Shown: positions 12,201 through 19,448 of the stretch, piece after piece
Layout: each line of letters begins with the position of its first letter
Position numbering within the stretch: the stretch's first letter is position 1
Assembly (NCBI RefSeq): GCF_030066995.1
Contig: NZ_JASJAP010000001.1
Span: forward strand, 372,001-436,000
Reading direction: 5' to 3'
From: Erythrobacter sp.
GTDB lineage: Bacteria; Pseudomonadota; Alphaproteobacteria; Sphingomonadales; Sphingomonadaceae
DNA length: 64,000 nucleotides
The notes under the pieces: model-generated
The model's database searches: none
What the model was told of the DNA's origin: nothing
What the model saw: only the letters and a program-made list of their open reading frames with translations
Program-made: the position numbers and the translations under genes

Positions 12201-14886
12201 TGATCCTGATGGCCAACCACAGAATGGTGAGGTCGTCTCGGTCGACGAGTTGACTGGGGAGGTCGAGTACCGTCCCTTCGCTGGTGCTTTGGGGCTCGAT
12301 AGCTTCTCGCTGGTTGCGATCGATCCCGATGGCAATCAGACTGTGGTGCCGATCGAAGTTGAATTGACACTTGGAAACGTGAACCAGGCTCCGGTAGTTC
12401 CGCCTCAAGGGTATCGTATCGAGCTGGCAGAAAACTCTGCTGGGAATGGAATTATAATTGGTGTGTTGACGGCCACAGATCCGGGCGAGGCGATCGAATA
12501 CCTGTTCGACAAGTCGCTTATGGTTACGATGGACAATAAGAACTGGACATTCTCTGAGGACCGGCAGTTTAAGATGAATGCGGCCAATGGTCATGTATTC
12601 CACAATGAGGGCATATTTGACTACGAGAGCGGCCCGCAGAGCATGATTTATGACGTGCGGGTTCGGAACAGGTTCGGCTCGACTGATTCCAGGTCTGCGT
12701 TCACGACACTAGAAATCGCCATTGCTGATGTTGATGAGCTTCATACGCTTACTGATGCGAGCGTTGATGTGTTGCATTTCCCGACCGCGCTTGGTCCTCT
12801 TGTGCCTGTTCCAGACGAGGATGGTTTTGCGATAAACCTATCGAAATTGATGCTTAACGATCCCGAGGGGCAAACGCTGAGCTGGTCAATTGTCGGAGGA
12901 ACAGCCAATCATCCATTCACACTAGGCATTGACGGTGTGCTTTACCAGACGGGGTCTGCGACTGGCGCCACTACATACTCGCTAACGGTTGAAGCGGAAG
13001 ATGCACTGGGTCGGAAGGTCAGCGGGGTTCTCTCAGTTGCCACGATTGGAACGAACACTGAGAATCCAGATGTTCCGGTCAATCAACCCAATGACAACGA
13101 TGATGATGACTACGGCGATTTCATTGAGATCATCGATCCATTGTTTGATATTCCGCCAGTCGTTCTCGATCTCGATGGTGACGGTGTAGAACTGCTTTCA
13201 ATCAATGCGGGAGTCCGCTTTGATATGGATGCAAACGGAACGCTCGATCGAACTGGGTGGTTTTCACCTGACGATGGCATTCTCGCGTATGATGAGAATG
13301 GTAACGGTGTTGTCGACAATGGAAATGAAATCAATTTCCAACGATTTGTGGAAGGGGCTTTTTCGGATTTGGAAGGGCTGGCGTTCTTCGACACAAACGG
13401 CAACGGTCTCTTCGACACCGCCGATAGTGAATGGGGAAGTTTTGTCCTGTGGCAGGATACCAATAGCGATGGGGTCTCGCAAGCAGATGAACTCAGCACG
13501 CTTGATGCGGCCGGCATTACTTCGATTAATCTGACCGGCCAGCAGACTGGCGCGATGCCTGATGGCCGCGACAATACACTTTATGCGACCTCCTCGTATC
13601 GCACCGCTGATGGCAATACAGGTCAGGTTGGCGACGTCTTCTTTGTGTTCGATCCTGCGACCGAGGACGATGGCGGCTTCCCGGTGGGCGATGATGCGAG
13701 CCCACCGCCAACTAGCGAAGGCGGCGATACTCCAGGACAACAGGAGGACCAGTTTCCTGGTCCGGATGGAAGTGGCGCTGATGCCCCATCGTTTGAGTTT
13801 GGCAGCCTTTCCTATGGCACTAAGAGCAAAAGATATCAGCTTACTTCCAGGTCGGGTTCACTCTTTGTCGGACCGCGAGGTACTGGTGCGATAATGGATC
13901 AAAGGGCTGGTGCCATTGCTGGCCCAAGTTACTTCGCATTTCGCAACCGCACGTTCGGTATGCTGAGTGCGGTGGTACTCGATCTTGACGGAGATGGTAT
14001 CGAGACACGTCGATACAAAAAGACAAGAGCTGCATTCGACATGAATGGAGATGGATCTCGCGATAATGTCGGATGGACAACAAGCAATGACGGCTTCTTA
14101 GTCATTGATCGCAATGGGAACGGAGTTGTCGACGACGGTACAGAGATGGCGTTCCTCGATAGCACCGGAGCGCTGCAAGTCGGGCAAGCTGGGTTATTGG
14201 CTCTCGACACGAATTCCGACGGCCTAGTCGACAGCAACGATGAGTTGTTCGATCAACTCACTGTATGGGTAGATGCTAACAGGAATGGCGTTACCGATAT
14301 CGGTGAAATGCAGCTGCTCTCAAGCCGTGGCATTGGATCAATCTCGCTGTCGTTTGCTGCTGTTGATGAAACAAAGAGATTCGGACGCAATCTCACGCTT
14401 TCCACCACTGTGTTTACGCGAGTTGATGGCTCGACAGGAACGGCCGGAGATGTTGCCTTTGGCTTTGTTCCAGAGGAGGCTGCCTCTCAAACACTCCCTG
14501 GCATGCTGAGCGGCTTGTCTGATGGGATGTCCAATCTGGCAGGACTGCCGATCGAAGACATTTCGATCGATGATTTGCTCGGCAAATGGAATGAAGGTCT
14601 CAACGTCCGTGATGGAGATAATCCATACGTTGGTTTGCCAAGCGGTCCGATCCCCCTACCTGCCCATAATGCCGTACCGCGCGAACAAGTCGCGATGAAC
14701 ACACAGACCTCAGACAGCGATGCTACCGAAACAGATTCACAGTTCTATGATGTGAAAGATGCTGAAGTGGCATCTAAGATTGCTTTGCTTCGACAGGAGC
14801 TTGCGGCATTTGGCGGCCGAACTTCCATGGATGAAATATATGAACGTCAAAACAGTGCAAATTCCCCATATGACTTCTTCGCTTGA
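3292..14886 (+). CDS. Giant RTX protein with N-terminal HExxH motif, probable type I secreted toxin
   Basis: 3864 residues. Layout: residues about 1-200 with a metallopeptidase motif WHEMIH (H87-E88-x-x-H91) and candidate third ligands E138/E139; a Gly/Ala-rich hydrophobic stretch at 440-595, possibly membrane-inserting; a Calx-beta-like part near 950-1040; six blocks of RTX nonapeptides (GGxGxDxLx) at about 1153-1270, 1454-1560, 1729-1803, 1843-1878, 2079-2133 and 2170-2323; two related domains, possibly carbohydrate-binding-like, at 2477-2923; cadherin-like modules to about 3270; and two copies of a calcium-binding VVLDLDGDG module near 3289 and 3561. The end SPYDFFA is consistent with an uncleaved C-terminal secretion signal. 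RTX repeats fold with calcium outside the cell. hlyD upstream and an hlyC-like gene downstream indicate type I export and lysine acylation. Protease activity and target are inference; adhesin is an alternative. Confidence 0.9.
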   Translation: MTKLVFGPNFSEADKAVVRQAYRALLSTAAGRIVAAALPPEILFQRYHGPGRSESNPTLNRITLTDDAFSRDASNNPSYQSFSTIWHEMIHQIQTRNFLDQSIRSYLEGARQTLSNFIDHPDYLYVAAPLDDASLKTEETIAQQITNLLWSYGYHRSADNDYYLPHDDAAPPSGEAQDTISAAEEAELRGLIAQLQQEKISPEQLVQNFRQYEKYIARAKEKGFIGETEEFNLEIKAERRSRILKFQREPGNQSPNRIGSDNELAIEVFDQEGDSIGLIIYAIDENGDLVESARLFDVYERDAEGNKKKDTHNNILPPVGEVMNSNGLEVYYGFDSGTRDRISVDIRISNNPLGVEFSNVGSLIGQQLGYRIAGGDELSGVLTSSILMTFGDNLGDVFDGLFFNNNGKANGLEEVIEVGFSEFGDELFENFVNSGVGALSAYISAEIVNAVGIDGVGGELVNSAASGYLSAILGNLAGISSSTETLSQTINSVNPLTIAGSFIGSKLAAEVLLFDTIGGQIGSAVGSSLGVIGATKLTTLSSGAASSKLFGVSLGAAAGPVGVAIGAFAGFLLGGLLGSVFGGTPRSGADAGWDEGEGRFVVKNGYARKGGSRQTAEAMAGVVADTFNMVLDATGGRLADPSAITTGNYGMRKSDFVYRPTSTRDKRAITYRVSSKNNDSAFSELTGYGIWKGLTDPDFQIIGGSNYIKRAAYATFELGGMNATNFDQAVLLGNISSAQSYEAYLANSAVINAIIAGEPDSVFAAETALTLVRAEELGLTRRHRSDWFGGFNGLLEEGQANAAKVDFGFDYDPLSDQLSRLVGVGDFVLGDTIDIAAQVSIERPDGEATTQIIDLRSGQLADQTGFLVNGELQDGIAAAGADYDAVTNVSRSMSGSNLRAHAAITTDANTAGESVEQLRIVLGDGSNSYLQRSQANVTIVDSSDKAYLLVGRAYAAEADGHLTWRVSLSKAATSSVTLSLALSENGAEAGSDYNDSLQVSANGVSGWTTAGSLTLGPGVTEYFVRVPITADNTLNPTYDPYEFDVDGLVIPGSGNGEREFNNVEGNEKLILSAEVTSGAQHLQNGDQTIAGLGTIVDGSNDDPLVWIDDVIVHEGSMSSASIARSRADGTSTVTYSTVDNRQLEIPVAATVDAGGGDDTVHASDLGDNILGGDGNDTLYGGRLDDWLLGGDGNDILDAGAQASGLGGDGNYLDGGAGNDTLKGREGSDWLDGGDGEDDLNGGAGGDILTGGAGDNDELFGGAGDDTYLLRLGDGADVVTEFDPTAGLTQSENAFLTWDSSQDQFLENLNSTVRTQIESRFNASALLNVGAFSGFVAGQYAMTSSSGSGLHSRDWFGYYTPGVSDRSIGGGDDSVVLGQGISIGDVRLRRSEINGAAGDDLIIEVVPSDGSAVQDSLTLQNWFSNPFDRIEWLKFADGNEIRIGDFTSFVNGTNGNDTLIGTLGNDFVFGGGGDDTLYLLAGDDIGNGGSGADVVSGDSGDDLIVGGSGRDSITGEAGNDTLSGDGGDDEIYGGDGNDLISGGRGNDWLVGGAGNDIFKYSRGDGRDVVVDELAGTWATIWTAAGDWAPGYDVASDGTITAPDGFVLRENVGTSSEPSLRWNGRLEYDSLNETLRFFTPTGGNTIVSDQGSDTIEFDPTIHLKDLVLERGGDDLIVHISSDEGASGAFNGEDSIRIRDWFSSYAPRSIEKFAFFSTGILDLTSTTIVAGTAGDDAALGGSSGVDWITGGLGDDTVSGSGGDDILSGNGGIDTIDGGTGDDVIYGGDGDDILQGGAGADILIGGAGSDWASYEEEAIGVEINLASVDLATGAAQGDSFSSIENLKGGSGNDELGGDSGENILEGGAGNDILSAGAGDDTYVWEGLGDGQDIIREGQKIIETAVDANGNISSEFQGYWKNVGSTTINNGTGEPDPGTIWEYRIREIAGNEDVFIHANRVTRVEGLGPPPNGLSTYPGGWRNGFVQPDASSPATREIIDTSEDGGEDTLELGLGIQFQDLAFSQSNQNLIIQHSSGSQVEIEGHFAQATGAQIEFLQFHDGLSARLDNLKFGSGGGSEDDLILSTSNVTQLSGNDGDDVIFGGSAANVIYGGSGDDVIEGGAGADTLYGQAGANDTVRYAGSTQAVQVNLGIQAQSSTGDASGDVLSGFENVQGSWTGSDTLIGDAGDNRLFGFGGGDYLSGNGGADVLVGDDGNDQLLGGSGEDNLSGGAGDDHLQGGTDNDLLNGGDGHDKLEGGDGNDTLIGGAGNERTFGSFAGYIWGGRGDDILDGGAGIDDLRGGEGNDTLIGGIGDDVLYGDQGDDVFVFGRDDGADALLDSVGLNSLVFNDGITSGELWITRESTARQDLLIGVIGGDTFLRVNGNSQIEKIVTADGSLFLGEGKVNDLINAMSLEGAATPDEMPEQFLDQIEAAWSPTETPAPRAPDTPQRVLVTTLSANAFNNDLWPRIAPTGKAEENLVAEEAWPRDVDGLPAAGNLGPGWTSSYVGETSWARTASPYARSLTTYLSDDEVVSLKAGQTGLAGAAGGGAQSNPFTIDKAKTYEFSVYFKVDELDKHRVYFGLSGDVEWGRNIGADNPNPYVLSSNNMPSAANGYEADKWYKMVGYVLPDDSVQEGLGAYGGVYDTETGEKVQELEHFVWDASRTLTTSSIRFFNFNDESTTGQFTHFFQPEVREVIDTSYMLREGDRLNTWQDSKFIGATYLEGNSPVAPYDQDGETRWTEVQGPDGETAVVLEAGEFDGAADGGGSFTNTLTIDTSKTYRYVQYFRKSDIDSQSLNIGVLDRRAGTGATAGMKRVSSGIETYYGYFVNGGHGPSGWQQNLVEDEWYMAVGYFFADGALPTGAADMGGIYRVSDGSKVTAINTENHQWTSSVSSFEGQGLFFTHDGTSQLGWTTQFGAPTFGVIDDADLSSYEADPFGKSTRWYGETVTITSGQITAGVTDSDNLISDLRWALDPDGQPQNGEVVSVDELTGEVEYRPFAGALGLDSFSLVAIDPDGNQTVVPIEVELTLGNVNQAPVVPPQGYRIELAENSAGNGIIIGVLTATDPGEAIEYLFDKSLMVTMDNKNWTFSEDRQFKMNAANGHVFHNEGIFDYESGPQSMIYDVRVRNRFGSTDSRSAFTTLEIAIADVDELHTLTDASVDVLHFPTALGPLVPVPDEDGFAINLSKLMLNDPEGQTLSWSIVGGTANHPFTLGIDGVLYQTGSATGATTYSLTVEAEDALGRKVSGVLSVATIGTNTENPDVPVNQPNDNDDDDYGDFIEIIDPLFDIPPVVLDLDGDGVELLSINAGVRFDMDANGTLDRTGWFSPDDGILAYDENGNGVVDNGNEINFQRFVEGAFSDLEGLAFFDTNGNGLFDTADSEWGSFVLWQDTNSDGVSQADELSTLDAAGITSINLTGQQTGAMPDGRDNTLYATSSYRTADGNTGQVGDVFFVFDPATEDDGGFPVGDDASPPPTSEGGDTPGQQEDQFPGPDGSGADAPSFEFGSLSYGTKSKRYQLTSRSGSLFVGPRGTGAIMDQRAGAIAGPSYFAFRNRTFGMLSAVVLDLDGDGIETRRYKKTRAAFDMNGDGSRDNVGWTTSNDGFLVIDRNGNGVVDDGTEMAFLDSTGALQVGQAGLLALDTNSDGLVDSNDELFDQLTVWVDANRNGVTDIGEMQLLSSRGIGSISLSFAAVDETKRFGRNLTLSTTVFTRVDGSTGTAGDVAFGFVPEEAASQTLPGMLSGLSDGMSNLAGLPIEDISIDDLLGKWNEGLNVRDGDNPYVGLPSGPIPLPAHNAVPREQVAMNTQTSDSDATETDSQFYDVKDAEVASKIALLRQELAAFGGRTSMDEIYERQNSANSPYDFFA

Positions 14887-14900
14887 TGGGGGATCCAAAG

Positions 14901-15401
14901 ATGGCTGACGAGGCTCCACCGACCGTATCTCACCTGTTAGGTGAGATGGCATGGCTGATGACTCAGTCGCCTATCCACAAAGCAATGCCGATCGACGCCC
15001 TTGAATGGTTGTGCATGCCAGCACTTATCAAGCGACAGTTCTATCTGTTTCGTGATCAAGATAAACCGATAGGACTCGCGCTTTGGGCAAAATGCGACGA
15101 GGCAGCGGTCAAGAAGCTAGAGGGTGGGATGATCGAGCCCGAGAACCGCCTTTCACTCAATGAATGGGATGGCGGCGACCAGATCTGGCTCGTCGACTTG
15201 GTTGCGCCCTTTGCAGATGATCAAAACAAGCAGCGTGAAATCATGATCGCGGATCTAGTTTCCGGCCCCTTGAAGGGACAAGCTTTTCGCTTTCATCAGA
15301 CTGACCCGAAGACCGGCAAGCGTACTGTTCAACAAGTGGACTCGGATGCTGGAGAGAAGCTTAAAGTAGCTGTTGAGGCAGCAACGGCGACGAAGCAGTA
15401 G
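14901..15401 (+). CDS. hlyC: HlyC-like toxin-activating lysine acyltransferase
   Basis: Cytoplasmic acyl-ACP-dependent enzyme that attaches fatty acids to internal lysines of an RTX protoxin. It matches the HlyC family along its length: LGEMAWLMTQSPIH near the N-terminus carries the catalytic His (H26, equivalent to HlyC H23), and IWLVDLVAPF carries the catalytic Asp (D99, equivalent to D92). It is 166 residues, close to the family length of about 170. I chose the ATG at 14901 because GGGGGA at 14888-14893 is spaced 7 nt before it; an ATG at 14886 overlaps the RTX stop (TGATG) and would add five residues. Its place directly behind the RTX gene indicates that protein is the substrate, unusual for so long an RTX protein. 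Confidence 0.9.
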   Translation: MADEAPPTVSHLLGEMAWLMTQSPIHKAMPIDALEWLCMPALIKRQFYLFRDQDKPIGLALWAKCDEAAVKKLEGGMIEPENRLSLNEWDGGDQIWLVDLVAPFADDQNKQREIMIADLVSGPLKGQAFRFHQTDPKTGKRTVQQVDSDAGEKLKVAVEAATATKQ

Positions 15402-15410
15402 GTCGCAGAA

Positions 15411-15797
15411 ATGCTCGCAAGAATCATAACCTGTTGCACGATGCTTTGGTTCACATCAGCTTGCGCATCGACTGGATTGGGAATTTCCGGTGATGCTCTA
15501 CCGGCTGAATTGTTGCCGACATATGAGCAAGCAAGGCTGGGGGGTAAGCAGGCTCAGTTTGAATTAGGGGTGGCGTTTGCTGAGGGCGACAGTGTGGAAC
15601 GCGACTGTAGTAAGGCAAGGCGTCTCTTGGGCCTTGCTGCTGCAGACACTGGTGGGACAATATGGGTCTATTCTCCTCCAGTTGGAAATGGGACACGCGG
15701 GCGCGTTATTCCAATCAACCAAGGCCCAAAACAACCGGGTCTCAAGAGCGCAAAAGAACTACTGAGTGATCCCTCGTTCTGTCGCGATGGTGTTTGA
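15411..15797 (+). CDS. Small Sel1-like lipoprotein
   Basis: 128 residues starting with a signal peptide and lipobox (MLWFTSAC), so probably lipidated and membrane-anchored. The middle holds one Sel1/TPR-like helical repeat (YEQARLGGKQAQFELGVAFA, then a cysteine-containing second helix), which usually mediates protein contacts. The stop of hlyC is 9 nt upstream, so it belongs to the same transcript. No enzymatic motif is visible. A link to RTX secretion or self-protection is suggested only by position. Confidence 0.7.
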   Translation: MLARIITCCTMLWFTSACASTGLGISGDALPAELLPTYEQARLGGKQAQFELGVAFAEGDSVERDCSKARRLLGLAAADTGGTIWVYSPPVGNGTRGRVIPINQGPKQPGLKSAKELLSDPSFCRDGV

Positions 15798-16096
15798 ACC
15801 GCTGATGTGTGCGCGAGTTCCAGAGTACGATTTTTCAACGCACCTAAGTCTATTAACGAAATCACAGTCGTTCGCCGCGAGTTGAACGAGCAATGGCCTG
15901 CTTTGCTACGCCCTGTGTCCGCTACGCCGCCTATTGCTTCAACCGCGCTGATGCGCAAAACAACAGCCCGGCTCTAGTCCCAGCTGGAGGAAAGCTGGGG
16001 GTCACGTCATTAGGCATGAAGTTTGCCGCTTAGGAATGTTTGCTTTCAGCTACGAAGCACTTGGTCTTGGAAAGGAAGGCGAAGCGGAAGCTCATC
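15798..16096. other. 299-bp gap between convergent genes with a weak hairpin
   Basis: No gene or tRNA is visible. CCCAGCT/AGCTGGG (about 15978-15998) forms a 7-bp stem with a 7-nt loop but no T tract follows, so termination for either convergent gene is only possible. I specifically looked here for an intact tRNA-Met as a left element end and found none. Confidence 0.4.
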
Positions 16097-17068
16097 TCAC
16101 TCCATCGGATCGACCAAAGGGACATCTCCAACGCTTGACACCCATCTACTATTGAGGAGGCCAGGAATGGGCGCACGCGGCCCCTTCACCAGCTCGAAAG
16201 CATGATGCGCCTGAAAAAGCTGATAGCTGTTTCCGCTTGGATAAAATTCACGGGTCACCTCAAGCATTCGCTCAACTCGCCGCTCGCTCGTCGTCACGTT
16301 AAGAACCAACATCGGCGCACTGAGGGTGAGATGCTCCCTATAGCTGCCGCATTCGATGTAATCCTCGTACTGCAGTAAGTGCCGTTTGAAGCTCTTGCGA
16401 TGATTGGTCGAGGAGCGCAGCGGCTCAGTCGCGCGATCGGCTTCCAGCGCGAAGAAGCGGTAGCGACTTCCTTCAGGCGTAAGGTATTCAAGCCCGAATA
16501 CTGCATCGGGGATCAGGTCCTTCTGATAGGTCATATCATCCTCGGGGTCGTGGACTTCGGTCGGCCAGCGCAGCGAGGCATTTGCGCGGGCTAAAATCCT
16601 GGACTGCGGGATATAGTTCACATCGTCGCGAGCCCAGCAAGCCAGCTCGAACGATGCGGTGATGCAGCTCACCATGAGGCTGTGCCGGTAGGGTCCAGAT
16701 CGCCTCGGTTCGATTGCACATCCGATCTTGCGTAGCGCTGAGACTGATGCCGGCGAAAGCTCGTATACGATCGGCTGATAGCGCGCGTCCATGGTACTGA
16801 ACTGCTGCGCGGGCCGGGTCAGATAGGCGCCGCCATCGGGTGTATCGCTCTCGTTGAACAGATCGGTGAGCCGTTCCTTGCCACGCTTCTCGGAGCAATG
16901 CGTGCCTTTGCAGAATTCGAGCAGAAATGTGGATGGCAGCGGACCGTGCTCGGCCAGCTTTTCGAACCAAAGCAGATCGCGCGGCTGCGGCGTAATGCGC
17001 TTGCCGGTCGATTGCGGCCTCATTCGACTTCGACGTCCAAGTGCATCTCGGCTCGCTTTGGTGGGCAT
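16097..17068 (-). CDS. Replication-relaxation family protein
   Basis: 323 residues matching the replication-relaxation type found beside VirD4-like ATPases in mobile elements. A basic N-terminus (RRSRMRPQSTGKRITPQPRD) precedes a winged-helix-like part (WFEKLAEHGPLPSTFLLEF), and the C-terminal half resembles a nuclease-like fold (FFALEADRATEPL, then a His/Lys/Arg-rich helix). The role is probably in element transfer or replication, binding DNA at the origin. GGAGG lies about 9 nt before the ATG. The coupling ATPase is directly upstream on the same strand (127-bp gap), so both probably share a transcript. Family assignment is by remembered similarity; catalytic activity is not shown. Confidence 0.7.
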   Translation of the reverse strand: MPTKASRDALGRRSRMRPQSTGKRITPQPRDLLWFEKLAEHGPLPSTFLLEFCKGTHCSEKRGKERLTDLFNESDTPDGGAYLTRPAQQFSTMDARYQPIVYELSPASVSALRKIGCAIEPRRSGPYRHSLMVSCITASFELACWARDDVNYIPQSRILARANASLRWPTEVHDPEDDMTYQKDLIPDAVFGLEYLTPEGSRYRFFALEADRATEPLRSSTNHRKSFKRHLLQYEDYIECGSYREHLTLSAPMLVLNVTTSERRVERMLEVTREFYPSGNSYQLFQAHHAFELVKGPRAPIPGLLNSRWVSSVGDVPLVDPME

Positions 17069-17195
17069 GGAACGGTCCTCCTGCGGGATAGGGGACCGTC
17101 CTTCTATGCACGCCCGCGCCGCCTGTAACCGTGCGGCATTTTCCGGCAGGAGTCGAGGCGATCAGCGATGCGCTGCCATGCTCACGGCAGAAAAG

Positions 17196-19448
17196 TCACC
17201 AGGTCTCGCCGGGCGTCGTATCGACGTCACCGGGCCTTCGAGGAGCATCGCTTTCCGAATTCTTGGTCGGTGGCACTGGAGGCGCAGGCTTCTGCGTAGA
17301 GCCGCCACCCGAACTCAGTGGCCGCCTGCCAGGATCAGGCGATGGAGGCTTCGGCGGTGGAGACTTTGGCGATGATGGCGGCCCACCACCCTCTGGCGCA
17401 TCCGGGCCACCGTCCCCGCCCGCGCCGCTATCATCCTCTGCATCGTCTTTGCGGACCATGGAATGATGGACCGCATAACGCCTGCGCATCGTTCCGCGCA
17501 GAGCCTCGCGATCCCATTCGCTCATCACAGGCAGGTCTTCCATATGTCCAAACGGGAAACTGAGCGGCACGGCGTGCTTGGTCACCCCTCGGATATGCGC
17601 TGCGAAGCTGCCCTTGCCTTGCGCTTCAATGAAAGCTGGATCGGTGTAGAGCATGGGGGCGAGCGACCGGGCATCCTTGGCTGACACACCGCCTGCGAAC
17701 TTGATCGCGGTGTTGGCGGCAAAGGCTTCCTGCAGCTTGGGTTCGAGCTGTCCGAGATATTGGTGCGCGAGCACCATGCCGACATTGTACTTGCGCGCCT
17801 GAGCCAGGATCAGGCCGATATTGCGGTCGAAGTAGTCCTGCGCCTCGTCGATATAGACCATGGTCGGAATACGCTTGCTTGGATGCAGGACCGAGCGCTC
17901 TTGCGCGGCCTGCGCGATCATCGCGATGAAGAAGCGACCGAAGATCTCGGTGCCCTGCTCCTTCAAGAGATCCTTTGCGGTGTTGATCAGGATGACCTTG
18001 CCAGCGTTCATTTCTTCGAAGAGATCGAGCTTCGAGCGGGGATGCGAGAACATGCGCTCGAAGGTCTGGTTCTCTAGAATGCCCCATAGGCGCCGCAGCA
18101 CCTGTTTCTTTGTCTGCTCGAACTCGCGGGATGCAAACTCGGTTTCGAAGAAGTGCTTGGCGGTGCCTTCGAGCTTGGCGATGTGCTCGGCGAACCTCAC
18201 CTCGCTTCCAGGCTCCATCAGCTCGCGCAAGGTGTGGATTGTCGCATCCGGAATGTGCAGCATGAGCCGTGTGACATAGCGGAAGATCACATTCTGCTTT
18301 TGCGTCATCTGCGCATCGAGCAATGTGCCAAGCACGAAGTCGTAAAGCTCCAGAATCGAGTTTGTCAGCCGCTCGCGCTCAAGCGGCTCATAGCCGTCAA
18401 GCCGCTTCTGCCCGACATCGAACAGATTGAGCGAGACCGGGTATTCAACATCGGTGGGATCGATCAGCACAAGTCGATCCTCCAATGCGCCGCCCGGACC
18501 AAACACGTCTAGCTTGGCGATGTTCTTGATGAGATCGCCCTGGCTGTCGAGGACGATCAACGAGCGCTTTTCTTGGCTCATCGCCTCCAGGTCCTGCGCG
18601 ATCAGATATTGCAGCGTCTGGGTTTTGCCGTGGCCCGAACCGGCGACGATGTGCTGGTGCTCGAAGCGAGATTTGGTGGGAATGGTGAAGGTGAGCTTCT
18701 GATTGAACAGATCGGCCAGCGGTGTACCGCCAAGATAGACGCCAACCAAGTCCTCCGGCGTCTTGGCATCCGATTGTTCGGGCCATTTGGGCGCGCGTTT
18801 GAAGCCTTCCGGATCGGCCGGATTGCCGCCCGAGGCGGCAATGAGGTTGCGATGCAAGCGACCGGCGAGCTGTGTAAGCAAACCAGCGTCGAGGAGTTCC
18901 TCAGCAAAACCGACGCCGAGCATCGCTTTCACCGGCTCAGCGACATTGCCGAGGCTGCGCAAGAGATCGGTCGGGATCGCAATGCCGTCCTCGTTGCCCG
19001 ATTGCTCCAACAAGGCGGGACAGGCCTCATAAATGGGCGCTACGAACGCGCGCGCGGCCCGCGCGAGAAGGCCGCAATTCTCCTCGAAATTGTCGAGAAG
19101 GGTGCGCTGGCGCGAGACCTCTTCACGGATATCCCAAAGCTCGGCAATCGTGCGCGTCCGGCTCCAATCGACATCGGGCAGCACGAAAAGGTCATCGCCT
19201 GAGAAGAGGCCGCAAATCAGATAGAGGACGATCTCGGCTTGAGGGCGGCCTTGCGGAATGGAAAACCCGTCACAGACATCTTCCGCGATGACTTGAGCCA
19301 ATCGGAGCCTCGCGGTGTCCGAGCCGAGGCTTTTCTCTTCAAGCGTGGCTGCAACCTCATAATAGAGCCGCTTCGTCTCATCGAGTTCGCTCGAACCGAA
19401 CAGCCCATGCGTGAACGCATGGACGCGCGCGCCGACGCGCCAAACCAT
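17196..19448 (-). CDS. VirD4/TraG-like conjugative DNA transfer ATPase
   Basis: 750 residues. The C-terminal two thirds is a RecA-like motor: Walker A AGSGHGKTQ at about residue 270, a second motif LIVLDSQGDL near 310 and Walker B MVYIDEAQDYF near 575. Proteins of this class couple a relaxase-DNA complex to a secretion channel and pump DNA. The last 80 residues are rich in Pro, Gly, Asp and Ser, a probably disordered tail. No clear transmembrane helices are seen, but the adjacent upstream gene (TAA and ATG abut) encodes a two-helix membrane protein that could supply the anchor. No type IV channel genes are present, which fits a mobilizable rather than self-transmissible element. Confidence 0.82.
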   Translation of the reverse strand: MVWRVGARVHAFTHGLFGSSELDETKRLYYEVAATLEEKSLGSDTARLRLAQVIAEDVCDGFSIPQGRPQAEIVLYLICGLFSGDDLFVLPDVDWSRTRTIAELWDIREEVSRQRTLLDNFEENCGLLARAARAFVAPIYEACPALLEQSGNEDGIAIPTDLLRSLGNVAEPVKAMLGVGFAEELLDAGLLTQLAGRLHRNLIAASGGNPADPEGFKRAPKWPEQSDAKTPEDLVGVYLGGTPLADLFNQKLTFTIPTKSRFEHQHIVAGSGHGKTQTLQYLIAQDLEAMSQEKRSLIVLDSQGDLIKNIAKLDVFGPGGALEDRLVLIDPTDVEYPVSLNLFDVGQKRLDGYEPLERERLTNSILELYDFVLGTLLDAQMTQKQNVIFRYVTRLMLHIPDATIHTLRELMEPGSEVRFAEHIAKLEGTAKHFFETEFASREFEQTKKQVLRRLWGILENQTFERMFSHPRSKLDLFEEMNAGKVILINTAKDLLKEQGTEIFGRFFIAMIAQAAQERSVLHPSKRIPTMVYIDEAQDYFDRNIGLILAQARKYNVGMVLAHQYLGQLEPKLQEAFAANTAIKFAGGVSAKDARSLAPMLYTDPAFIEAQGKGSFAAHIRGVTKHAVPLSFPFGHMEDLPVMSEWDREALRGTMRRRYAVHHSMVRKDDAEDDSGAGGDGGPDAPEGGGPPSSPKSPPPKPPSPDPGRRPLSSGGGSTQKPAPPVPPTKNSESDAPRRPGDVDTTPGETW

